Of a DNA stretch of 64,000 nt, positions 46,106 through 55,430 are shown piece by piece (the stretch's first letter is position 1; each line of letters starts with the position of its first letter). Below the pieces are notes generated by a model. It was not told the origin of the DNA. It searched no databases and worked only from the letters and a program-made list of their open reading frames with translations. The stretch lies in assembly GCA_946811695.1 (NCBI GenBank), contig OX328124.1, positions 25,064,126 to 25,128,125 on the forward strand, given 5' to 3'. Both the position numbers and the translations under genes were made by a program. This DNA is from Gonocerus acuteangulatus. Lineage: Eukaryota > Arthropoda > Insecta > Hemiptera > Coreidae.

Positions 46106-46162
46106 TTTTTTTTTTTTTTTTTTTTTTTTACGGCGCATCTACAACTTGGCCATTAGCGCCGT
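46106..46162 (-). mobile_element. SINE S1 tail fragment
   Basis: A T-run plus ACGGCGCATCTAC and GGCCATTAGCGCCG: the 3' end only of a reversed S1 copy, 22 bases after the previous SINE. Confidence 0.75.
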
Positions 46163-47013
46163 CGTGTAAATAATTCTCGAACTTTTACAATTGAACATAA
46201 AATAATATTTTATTTTTCATCGAGCTTAATATCAGCATTGATGTCGTTGAAATTTAACATTCAAATCCTGATTATACTTGGAAAAAATCACGCTGACATC
46301 TTCAAAACGTAAATTTGTCATAATTCAATAATGAGATTAATTGAAATAATATGATTTTTGAATGATTTGAAAATAGATTTTGATTTTTTCCAAGTCTATA
46401 AGTTACATAAAAAATAGAATATTATTTTATGTTCAATTGTAAAGGTTTGTGAATTATTTACACGTAATTTAATAAACAGGGGCAACAAAAAACCAATTTC
46501 TGGCCAAACAAAGTTGTTTTATATTTTGTTAGCTTTCATTTAAAAAAACATGCATTGAAATGTGTTAAGATTTGGAGGCTGTAGCCTTTTTTTGAAATAC
46601 GAAAAATCGTTTGGCACCACTGAGCGGCGTGGAGCATCGTTAAATAAAAATAATAATAATATTATAACCGAATACGTTGAAAGAATACAAGAGTGCCAAA
46701 ATGGATTTCATATACTTTTAATGTTTATTTTGATTGTAAATAATGAGCAATATACAAGAATGATAGTTGATGATTACTCACGGGACCAATATCTTCCCGT
46801 GATAGGTTGGATAAGCTATCAAACCTAAGAAAATGCGGGTTGGAGTCTCGCTTGTAGCAAGTTTTTTTAATGCTATTTTATGGGCTCACTAAAAAAATCC
46901 CTTCTCCAAAATGAATTGTTAGGAAGGCTGGTAACCTGTAGATAGCGCGATTTTAATGGCCTAGATTTAGATATAAGATAATTTAGATATAGAAGAAAAG
47001 AATGAGTACTCAC
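46163..47013. other. Intronic stretch; inverted repeat and SINE remnant
   Basis: ACATAAAATAATATTTTATTT at 46195 is mirrored near 46415-46440, with arms of about 35 bp enclosing 46195-46475. At 46790-46980 a tRNA-like segment with GCGGGTTGGAGTCTCGC suggests an old SINE. No gene. Confidence 0.45.
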
Positions 47014-47081
47014 CTCTCGATTCCTGTCAGCTTAGGATGTCTGTGCTTCTTGCTTAGAAGCAATCCACCACCCCAAGCAGC
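47014..47081 (-). CDS. PLP decarboxylase, exon
   Basis: 68 nt: 22 codons plus AG, completing Arg with the exon at 27705-27783. CAG acceptor (47084-47082) and GTGAG donor from 47013. It encodes AAWGGGLLLSKKHRHPKLTG. AAWGGG follows the conserved HVD of the previous exon to give HVDAAWGGG, the PLP-ring-contacting strand of the family. Confidence 0.94.
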
Positions 47082-47256
47082 CTGAAAAGTGCAAATATTT
47101 AAATCAAATGCACTTTTTCATAGGGGGGTTTTAATTTTTTTAAAATATTACCAACATTTGAACAAGGTGAAGAAGGTCTTTGTTTAAAATAGTTTTGCAA
47201 CAAAGAAATAAGAACCCCTTGTCTTGTGAATTATTAATTATATTCATCTGACTTAC

Positions 47257-47428
47257 ATCAACATGCATCCATAGCTTGTATTTCTCGCAGATGTCTGCAA
47301 TGTCGCTGATCGGATCGAAGGCTCCCAGGACGGTCGTGCCGGATGTTGCGTTGACGAAGAAGGGAATCTGCCCCTTGTTTTTCCTCTCTACGATCAGTCT
47401 CTCTAGTTCTGAAGCAATCATACGCCCA
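47257..47428 (-). CDS. PLP decarboxylase, exon with PLP-binding aspartate
   Basis: 172 nt. The first T completes an Asn codon (AA|T) from 53996-54075; 57 codons follow, ending WMHVD with a GTAAGT donor. It encodes [36 protein letters not shown] and [13 protein letters not shown]. The Asp of HVD is expected to salt-bridge the PLP pyridine nitrogen. NAT(A/S)GTTVLGAFD is diagnostic of the GAD/CSAD/ADC family. The ORF runs on past both splice sites, so exon ends were set by splice signals and phase. Confidence 0.95.
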
Positions 47429-47463
47429 CTGGAAACGGGACATGTCTTAGTTATGAGTAGCAA

Positions 47464-47853
47464 AAATCTGTATTAGGTATATCTTGCAAAAAAAAAAAAA
47501 AAAAAAAAAAAAAAATAGATTTATTTGATCTTTTATTGCAAGGAAACACAAATAACGCTCAAATGGACGAATTAATCCAGGATGCATCTGTTGGATGTTT
47601 AGAGGGCCACGCCAATTTTTGCTGGCATATCTTAGGAACAACTAAAATGTCAGCAATTGATGTAAGCGAAAATGGAATAATTACCGAAACTTTGGTACAT
47701 ATCGCACTAGTATTTCTAAAGTGACACAGCTAAATAAAACCTCAACTGAAAATTTATCACTCTTGCCTATGCCTTAGGGTTACGACATGAAGAGTGACAC
47801 AAGTGCCCTCTGAAGCTAGGTACACACAGTTTTGATGGTTTATAAAAAGAAAG

Positions 47854-47904
<51 letters not shown>
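47464..47904. other. Intron start with repeat and poly-A tracts
   Basis: A-runs at 47488-47515 and 47850-47905. 47690-47850 is the second copy of the dispersed repeat seen at 34970-35150. No gene. Confidence 0.5.
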
Positions 47905-47908
<4 letters not shown>

Positions 47909-48205
47909 GTCCTGTAACAGGCCAGGAGGGCCCTGAGGGACAGATACTATAGAGGTATCTGATTCATGACCGATACCGCACACTAGGGCCGCCTGATTTT
48001 CCCCTTTGCTGCTTCGACTGCTTGGGTCATTAGCACCAAGGTACCCATTATGAAATTAATTAAAGGCTGGGTTGATCTAGGGACGGTCAGGGAGGCCGAA
48101 TTCAACCCATGAACCAAGACACTAGAAGAAAAAATCTTCAGTGCTTCCTCTGGATATGAACTCAGGTCCTCCAGCATATTAGTCCAGTGCTCTACCACTG
48201 ATATT
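47905..48205 (-). mobile_element. tRNA-derived SINE family S3, full length
   Basis: On the minus strand it begins at the right with a tRNA-like head (GTGGTAGAGCACTGGAC, B-box-like GACCTGAGTTCATATCC), runs through AGCAGTCGAAGCAGC and AGGGCCCTCCTGGCC, and ends CAGGACTGATTTTT in a T-run of about 55. A plus-strand fragment of the same 3' end is at 59983-60067, also followed by T-rich DNA. Confidence 0.7.
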
Positions 48206-48231
48206 TTCCACTTGTTCTTATATATTTATAT

Positions 48232-48576
48232 AGCAGGGGATTAAAGCAGTACACCATTCGTTCACAATCACTACTATTTGCTATCTTTTCCCGACATGTT
48301 TTGTGCTTATGTCGCACCTCCCAATAAGGGGCTTTCCCAATAAGGTAAGACTAGAATTAAAAAAAAAAAAAAAATAAACGTATATATATTTAGGGAAGGG
48401 ATAAGGATATATTTAAAAAAAAAAAAATGAATTTGGAAATTTACAAGAAGTGTAGTTTTGAATAGGAAAGGCCCTGAAGAGGTGTGACACATGCACGAAA
48501 CATGTCGTGCAAAAAATAGCAAATAAAGTAGTAAATATGAACGAATGGTGTACTGCTTTATTGATCCCCTGCAACA
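48232..48576. mobile_element. Inverted-repeat element related to 2137-2295
   Basis: Left GCAGGGGATTAAAGCAGTAC is mirrored by GTACTGCTTTATTGATCCCC at the right. Each arm holds a CGACATG / CACGAAACATGTCG core. It looks like two 3' ends of the same retroelement in opposite orientation. The internal hammerhead-like cores are more damaged than the one at 2205. Confidence 0.6.
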
Positions 48577-49647
48577 AAAAGATATAAGAAGAAGTTTTAC
48601 ACAGCACCTTCATGGCGGACAGTTCTTGTGAATATAAGTGCTGTTGTGAAATAACATTTTCAAGGAGTAAATTCTAAACTCCATGTCATGCATGCCACAG
48701 CCTTCCAATAAGCCTAGGGGAAATAGCTGAGAAATTTCAGAAATTCACTTCCGGTCCCCCAAGAACGCCCCTAATGGTAGACTTAGGAATTAGCTACGGT
48801 CCAAGAGAAGGGGGGAAGGACAATGCTAACCCCTATTCTGGAATTTTAATCTCCTCCCAGTACACAAACAACACCCCCCTCCCCTCCCTCCCGAATCCCC
48901 ACGATCCACCGACCCTCATATTAATTCTGATAGAATTTAATCAAAAGTCGTTCAAGCCAATCCCCTACCTTCCCTCTTATAAATTACCACATTACTCGGG
49001 ATCCAAAGGATTTTTTTTCAGATTACGAAGGGTAGGACTGGAATTATTTCCATTAGAGTTCTTTATCCTGACCCATATTGCAGCTGACATATACTGCACT
49101 ATCTCCCTTATATACGTCTTCCCCAGTCCCCCTTGGGAATTTTATCGCTGCGAGTACTTCAATTTATAGCGCAGTTCCTCCCTCGATCTTATTTTTCGAG
49201 AAATTCAAGCGTAAATAATCGTAGCTCTTACGTCGCACAGTGGTGCCAAACGCCTGATTTTTGGAAAAAAAAACATGTAGCTAGTTGAATCTATCTGATT
49301 TTGGTATTATTTTTGAAGTACTGTTTTGTGCTGAGTCGAATGAGAACACTATCATCTCTAGAGAATATTTATTTTGGAATAAAAACAGAGAGAAGCAGCA
49401 AATATTTTACTACTATTGCGGCAATGTCTTTTTCGAGAAAAGCAAAACAAATATGTTTCTTATATAATTTTTGGTTTTTGTATCGTTGGATTAAGTTGAA
49501 ACATTTTCTTCATGTTTGAAACTATAATGTTTAAATTTTGGTTATGTTTGGAGCAAAGGAAATACTCGGAAAAAATAACACATGGTGACGAATTAAATGA
49601 TTCGTAATATGAAGTTGATTAAATACATTTGTTTAAGGAATTAAGCT
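48577..49647. other. Intronic stretch between SINE and MFS gene
   Basis: The frame at 48774-49169 is pyrimidine-rich low complexity and not a recognisable gene. 49430-49565 is a degenerate type 1 remnant (AAGTTGAAACATTTTCTTC). AATAAA occurs on the minus strand near 49366 and could be the polyadenylation signal of the MFS gene. Confidence 0.45.
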
Positions 49648-51057
49648 TCATAAGATCGTATTCGTACTAAGACAAAATATGTTTTGAACATTACTTTTCA
49701 ATAAATTTAAATCAAATTTTCTAACTAAAGAATGAAGTAGTCGTGAGTAGTTTGTGGAATGAGTTTTAATAGTTAGTACACAAATAGAGCCAATTATTGC
49801 GGACGGTGCGCACACAAACACAATGGCGTTTCTGTAGAACATTTTATCTCCGGATTCAGCAGGTGCAATGCCTTGGATGATCATGATGACTATACCGTTG
49901 CTCAATTTTTCCGTAAAACTCATCAATCCAAAAATGAATGCGCTGTTTCCTTTATCTCTGCCTATGAGGTCTGTAGTCACCGCTAAACTGGTCACCATTA
50001 TAATGGAGTAACTTGAGCCTATGAGAAACGCAACGCAGTAAACGCAGTAAGTTTTGTAAACGTCACTCGTATCGCAGAAAATCCACACGCAAGCAGTCAA
50101 GCCTATTGCAGCTCCGATGATGAATGAAATCTTCCTACCAAGGATCCTGTTCATTAATGTAGTAATCCAGGAAGATAGAAAACTTGCAGAAAATATTACC
50201 AGAGGTATGATTGCTATGCTGTCTTTGTTCAGCTTTAAGTCCTCGTGTAGATATAAGTTCACAAATGCCTGGCTTACGTTGCAGAAAACTCTTGCGGATG
50301 CGTAGATCACACCTGCTTGGTACAGAAGGCACTTAGCAAAAATGTCTTTATACTGTAGCCTTTCACGAAAACTGCTTACCGACGATGCGCTTCCGTGTTC
50401 AGTTTTTCCTGTTTTTTCATTTACAGTCAGATGGAAAACCAAAGTAGAAACTGCCCCAATAATGCAGATTGTAAAATCTACAGCTTGAAATTTGAAAACA
50501 TCCCTACTTCTGATTCTCCCAGAGTCCTTCTGCATCCCAAGGACCGCCCAGGTTATTGCGTAAGTTATTATAGCTGCCAGGAATGTGAAGGAATTTCTGA
50601 GAGAAAATAAGAATGTACGTTCTTCGGAGTCGTTAGTGAGTATCGGCACAAGAGCCAAATGAGCGATCTGGGGTATCGCCCAGGCGAACTGGAAAAGCGT
50701 AATGAAAATTAAATAATAAACCAATTTCTTCCAATCAGCCGATTTGTCGCACATGATACAAGGCGAATACATGAATGGTATCGTGAGGAAAACACCAACA
50801 GTTCCTACGAGGTGCCAGAACTTCATCTTCCCATCTCCTGGAAACAGCGAAGACCGATCTTGTAAAACGCCTACTACTGGAGTCGCCAGGGCGTCAGCTA
50901 CCTGACCAACAAGCATGATAACACCGGCGTAAACGGAGGGCAGGCGGAGCACTGTATCGTAAAAAATGAGGCTGTAAGTGAACCAAAACGCTGAACACAA
51001 ATCATTATACAGATGTCCAGTTCCGTAACCGAATTTTTCCAACTTAGTTAACACCAT
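49648..51057 (-). CDS. Mfsd12-like: MFSD12-like major facilitator transporter, intronless
   Basis: 469 residues and one uninterrupted frame, close to the usual length of MFSD12-type proteins. The N-terminus GYGTGHLYNDLCSAFWFTY (residues 10-28), GQVADALATPVVG (51-63), WHLVGTVGVFLTIPF (81-95), SPC (98-100), QIAHLALVP (130-138) and SLRNSFTFLA (152-161) match the family's first half. The hydrophobic pattern suggests 11-12 membrane helices. Vertebrate MFSD12 imports cysteine into lysosomes and melanosomes and affects pigmentation; the same role here is inference. The gene lies inside an intron of the minus-strand decarboxylase (47429-53995), on the same strand. Lack of introns could mean a retrocopy, but the frame is intact and I saw no A-tail next to the stop, so it appears functional. 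Confidence 0.88.
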   Translation of the reverse strand: MVLTKLEKFGYGTGHLYNDLCSAFWFTYSLIFYDTVLRLPSVYAGVIMLVGQVADALATPVVGVLQDRSSLFPGDGKMKFWHLVGTVGVFLTIPFMYSPCIMCDKSADWKKLVYYLIFITLFQFAWAIPQIAHLALVPILTNDSEERTFLFSLRNSFTFLAAIITYAITWAVLGMQKDSGRIRSRDVFKFQAVDFTICIIGAVSTLVFHLTVNEKTGKTEHGSASSVSSFRERLQYKDIFAKCLLYQAGVIYASARVFCNVSQAFVNLYLHEDLKLNKDSIAIIPLVIFSASFLSSWITTLMNRILGRKISFIIGAAIGLTACVWIFCDTSDVYKTYCVYCVAFLIGSSYSIIMVTSLAVTTDLIGRDKGNSAFIFGLMSFTEKLSNGIVIMIIQGIAPAESGDKMFYRNAIVFVCAPSAIIGSICVLTIKTHSTNYSRLLHSLVRKFDLNLLKSNVQNIFCLSTNTIL

Positions 51058-51366
51058 TAATTAATCGCAAGTCGGCTTCGATTGAAGATCAAATGAAATT
51101 CATTTTATCCAGTATGCCTTTAAAATGATGAAGTCTTTACGAAGAATTATCTCACTTCAGTACATGAATGTTCTCAAAACTTTTGATTAAAATTACAATT
51201 ATTAGTGGACTTTTTTTTTTTACAACAAATGTTTTCATTAAATATTATGCCATATGATTATTACACCGAAATAATGGGGGTATAATAAATTTCAGCAGAA
51301 AGGAGTCTGTTCCCTAGGGTGATTACTTTCTGTCCCATAGCGGCGCTTTTCTATTATTTTTCTGAT

Positions 51367-51437
<71 letters not shown>

Positions 51438-51984
51438 AAGGTTTAACAATTAACAAAAACTAGAATTTAAGAATATGACACAAAAAAAACTACATATGAT
51501 TACTCAACTACCAAGTTGGTAGTAGAGTAATCATACATTGGTAGTACCAACAATATGTGAACAAATAAGACCGTTTTAGATTATTATTACCAACACTTTT
51601 GTGTAAATCACAATTATGATATTGTAGAACCTGTATGTTAGAAAGTAAACCCCTGTATGCTCAGAACGTAGAAGTAATATGTGGCTCTGCTAAACGAAAA
51701 AATTAAAAAAATTTTTAGAACCCAGAAAACTTTACCAGATTCTTACTCAGCATAATTTATTTGTCGCCAAAAAATTAAAATGGTTTACTCATTTACCTCA
51801 ATTATGAAATAAATTCATTATTTTTAAAGTTATTGTCTTCTTTTAAATGAATAGTCTTTTGCACCACTAAAAAAAAAATATTCTTTTACTGGTGGAGCAA
51901 TAATAGGCAATGTTATCACAACTGCTTAGTAACGTTATTACCGAATGAATACGTCTCTCTCCGGACTAGAAAAGAGTGTTAACA
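51058..51984. other. Upstream of MFS gene; poly-A tract
   Basis: Presumed promoter region of the nested gene, without a recognisable core element. 51370-51435 is an A-run of about 64. AACTACCAAGTTGGTAGT at 51508 is a short palindrome. Confidence 0.45.
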
Positions 51985-52192
51985 TAGGTGTTATTATTTA
52001 TTTAAATTTTAACGGCCATTATTATTAACTAAGAATATTAGGACGGGTTATCGATAGGTTAGCGCCCTTTTCTAACCAGGATAGGGCTGATTTCTTCTTT
52101 TTTTTTAAGAAAAGCCACCACTCCATAGTGGAAATCGAACCCACGACTCTTGGCACGTAGTGTTAAGTGCTCACGGCCACTGGGCCTGCAAA
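51985..52192 (-). mobile_element. tRNA-derived SINE family S2
   Basis: On the minus strand: head GGCCCAGTGGCCGTGAGCAC, B-box GTGGGTTCGATTTCC, then GGTGGCTTTTCTT, ATCAGCCCTATCCTGG and an AT-rich 3' end AAAATTTAAATAAATAA. A degraded second copy is at 17555-17748. Confidence 0.75.
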
Positions 52193-52932
52193 ATGTTAGC
52201 CATGTAATTTTAATGAAAGTAAAGAAAATACTGAAGTATAAAGTTAAATCATTTTTCGTTCAATAGCTAAATATATAACCCAAAATTGTCTACCTATGTA
52301 AGATTTTATAATATTTAATGATCTTATCGCCGAAGTTGGTAGGTGTTTAAAAAAAAAAAAAATGAGCCTCATACACTTTGTATTTCCATGCGGTGTTCAC
52401 CAGGGCGACATGCTAGGATCTCTCCTACTCCCTCTATTGCTATTGAAGAGCTTCTGATAGAGATTGGAATGGGGTTTGGGGTTTATAGTTTGACTGCCAG
52501 TGAATCCCAGCTATTTGTGAGTGGGCCTGCCCATAAACAAACCTGGATTATCCCTAATCCCTAGCTCCCCTCGCCCCACCGCTAATAGATAGACACCCCC
52601 AACCCTCAAAACACATTTCATTATCCTCATCTCTCCTCCCCATTACAAAGGATTTACCTTCCCCTAACAATCTCTCAAAAACAAAGCCACTGTTTTTTTT
52701 TTCATTTTAAAGTTACTTTTTCTTCTTATCCATTAAAAATTATTAATACAATCAAAGTATTATCTAAAGTAAATAGAAAAATATCCAAAATTGTCAAATC
52801 TTTACTGATAAAGAAAAACATATTCTTTGTAAATATAAAATACTTTAAAGAGATCTGAGATATAGAAATAATTTTTTCTCGTTTAAATTTTGCATATTAT
52901 TTGTTGGCATTTCTCTGGCAAGTTAAAACGTC

Positions 52933-52992
<60 letters not shown>

Positions 52993-53215
52993 GCACAAGC
53001 AAATAAGAACAAACAAGAAAATATTTTAGAGAAGCGGAATTCCATTTCAAAGATTTAATTTACAATAAGATTACTGCTACTTACAAAAACATCATAAAAC
53101 AGATGAAACATCTCTAGGATGTGAAATAAGTTTACTTCAGAGATGGAGTGGCAACTATTATTTGGGGAGAATTGAGATAATTTGTGCGGTGCCGGCCGCT
53201 CAGCTGAACCAAGTA
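52193..53215. other. Intronic stretch, no gene
   Basis: Includes a C-rich patch (52560-52660) and a (TA)n array (52938-52987). The ORF at 52343-52564 shows no domain. Confidence 0.45.
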
Positions 53216-53216
53216 C

Positions 53217-53452
53217 TTAAGCAGACTACACACGGTCAGGCTGGCCTGTGAGTTAGACCGGAACAGTCCGCCTGAAAGCCGGTCGCCTGGACGTGTGTGT
53301 ATATTATGGTCGCCTAGACGTGTGTGTATATTATGGTCGCCTGAACAGTCTAGACTGGCCGGAATACATACTCGTTCAGGCGATTGGCTTTCAGGCGGAC
53401 TGTTCCGGTCTAACTTACAGGCCTGCCTGACCGTGTGTAGCCTGCTTTAGCA
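53217..53452. mobile_element. GC-rich MITE with 75-bp inverted ends
   Basis: CTACACACGGTCAGGCTGGC and GACCGGAACAGTCCGCCTG at the left are mirrored at 53375-53447. The centre has a direct 27-bp duplication (GTGTGTATATTATGGTCGCC twice). It is markedly GC-richer than its surroundings. Confidence 0.8.
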
Positions 53453-53995
53453 ACTGGTGTCTTTCTTCTCTAGTTTGTGGCTTGATCAAGTTGGAAAACA
53501 TAGGAAATGTGTGAACCTTCGATTTCGGACCAAGTATCAGCGAAGTGATGCTCTCTGCAATGCTTGTCAAGGTTTACGTAGTGACGTTCAAGGCACGTGG
53601 CAGTGAATGCCCCAGAGGAAACGTATGCAGATTCATTGTTACCACATCTCCAGTGCTGGTTAGAGGTAAATATTTTGTTCTAATGACGGGGTCCTCTCTA
53701 TTGGGGGAGTGAGAAAATACGCTAAAACTTGATGTGTTTTCCTTAAAATCAGCAGTAAAACCAGCTCTCTGGTCTTTATGGAGTTGTAGAGCCCTCTTTG
53801 AAACACACCGAAGATCAAAATACTTTTGGGATTAGTTGGGATCAGTTTCTAATCCCAAAATGGGAGAATTTCCACTTTGTACATTGAAAAAAATACATTT
53901 ATATAATAAAATATAAATATATATCAAATATAATATAGAATTTAAATTGCATCTCGAAAAGTACCTAGACTAGTATAAGTGGTTATGATACTCAC
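53453..53995. other. Intronic stretch, no gene
   Basis: Nothing recognised apart from a weak type 1-like TCTATTGGGGGAG patch near 53697. Confidence 0.4.
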
Positions 53996-54075
53996 TTCTC
54001 ATCAGACGGTACTTCAACACAGTTGTCCGTTCCAAGACCACAAACAGCAGCGCAGCTTTTCACAGAGTAATGGCA
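53996..54075 (-). CDS. PLP decarboxylase, exon
   Basis: 80 nt: 26 codons plus AA. CAG acceptor (54078-54076) and GTGAG donor from 53995. It encodes CHYSVKSCAAVCGLGTDNC and EVPSDE. CHYS..K.A...G.G..N is the family block following SDQ; the His is expected to stack on the PLP ring. Phase 0 at its start, phase 2 at its end. Confidence 0.93.
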
Positions 54076-54379
54076 CTGAAAAAAAAAAATATATATTTAA
54101 AGAAATTGTACAGAAACAATAGTAAGTAGAGGATGGTGAATCAACGCATCCTAACTTTTGAAACAGATGGGAAGAAGTCAGATTACGCAGTTTCAGGATT
54201 GGCTTCAAACGAATTACTCAATAAAATATTAAATCGGCAGAGTATACATACTTGACATCAATAATTCAAGCCTAGGAGAACAATAAGTACTGCTTTAACG
54301 ACGCCTCACTCGCTTTTTCGCTCACAGTTTTTTAGGTAAGGAAAGGAACTAGAACAATTCTTCAACGTTGCAGTTAAAC

Positions 54380-54634
54380 ATTAGCGTCTATAGAAAATAA
54401 TTTCGGGGGGGGGGGGCTAAAAGCACCTAGACATTCGGTGTGTAGGGAAAATTTTAAATATTTTAGTGTACAAGGGTGGGTTTTAATGTCCTCTAAAAAC
54501 CTAGTAGACCAGGGTAAATGTAGAAGAAATGTTTCGTTGTTATAGGCTTTTTTTACATGAAATATTCTCTACAAAAGAACATTTCGTGCGGGGGGCTGCA
54601 GCCCCCTTATATACGCCCATGAGTATATAAATTT
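54380..54634. mobile_element. MITE family M1, copy 3
   Basis: TCTATAGAAAATAATTTCGG plus a G-run at the left; GGGGGGCTGCAGCCCCCTTA and ATACGCCCATGAG at the right. Same plan as the copies at 13790 and 28878. Confidence 0.7.
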
Positions 54635-54721
54635 AAATACTTCTTTGTTCAATAGTTAAAAATGTAACACAACCAGAAACTATGACCTAAGTAACGCCTT
54701 ATAGAATGGCTTTGGATTTAC

Positions 54722-54840
54722 CTGATCTGAGGTGAACATGACAAGCTGCCCTCCGATTGCTGTCTGCCCTTTTTCCTTGTACTGAGGGAACATGTGGTGT
54801 CTTGCAGCGAGGAAAGCATACAGATTCGCAATCGATCCAC
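54722..54840 (-). CDS. PLP decarboxylase, first exon in window
   Basis: 119 nt starting GT (completing a Gly codon, phase 1), 39 codons, GT donor after SDQ. It encodes GSIANLYAFLAARHHMFPQY and GGQLVMFTSDQ. The preceding exon should end in a (F)SPG block and lies outside this window or was not found. About 150-200 N-terminal residues are therefore missing. All eight exons join without a stop (345 codons), so the gene looks intact. Confidence 0.92.
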
Positions 54841-54959
54841 CTGGCGAAATATTATACAAAAATGATAACTGTAATATCATTTAACCACCACAAATTAGAA
54901 TAACTTGACGAAAACTGGGTGTGTGTGAAGCTGGCGTCTCATTTCGTGGAAACTCAAAA

Positions 54960-55430
54960 TTTGTTGAGAGTTCTGGCTTTATTTTGAATAGTTCTTGAGT
55001 TCTTGATAAGTGAAATTAATAGTTCCGGCCTTTAAAGCAAAAAAAAATGGCATAACAAATGATTTGCCAAGTTCACACAGCAAATCATTTTGTTTTTCGA
55101 CAATTTCCGTATCAACAATCGTCAGAATTCAAAAAATCATAGATTTGTAAGAGTTCTGAGGATAGTTCTACATTTTAGAAGAAAAAAAAACGATTAAAAA
55201 AGAAAAACCTTTACAGAAATTATCCCGATATATACACGGTTTGAGATCTAAAGCCAATCAATAACTAGTTGTTTTGATTATTCTAAACGAGTTCTAGTAT
55301 AGTTAAAGTCATGTACAATGATTTTCCGACCAGTTCTGATACAAGGATTAATCGGAAGTATTTAAAAAAAATTATTATACTTGTAAAATACGTTCATATT
55401 TGTAAAAATAAAAAATTCAACGCCGCTCGA
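54960..55430. repeat. Diverged left edge of the satellite
   Basis: GAGTTCTGATTAT- and GAGTTCTAGTATAG-like words at lower similarity. The array decays gradually on this side. Confidence 0.6.

Noticed and set aside
45911..46138. 75-codon minus-strand frame with poly-Lys and poly-Phe
   Set aside because: It is the reverse of SINE S1 and its tails.
47140..47256. Extension of the decarboxylase frame past WMHVD
   Set aside because: A GTAAGT donor directly follows GAT, and AAWGGG continues in the next exon, so the extra codons are intronic.
47276..47476. Plus-strand frame at 47276-47476
   Set aside because: It is the antisense shadow of the decarboxylase exon 47257-47428.
48774..49169. 131-codon plus-strand frame
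   Set aside because: Pyrimidine-rich, Pro/Ser/Thr-biased composition with no recognisable domain or conserved pattern; opposite to the host transcript.
50117..50610. Small plus- and minus-strand frames inside the MFS gene
   Set aside because: Shadows of the 469-codon transporter frame.
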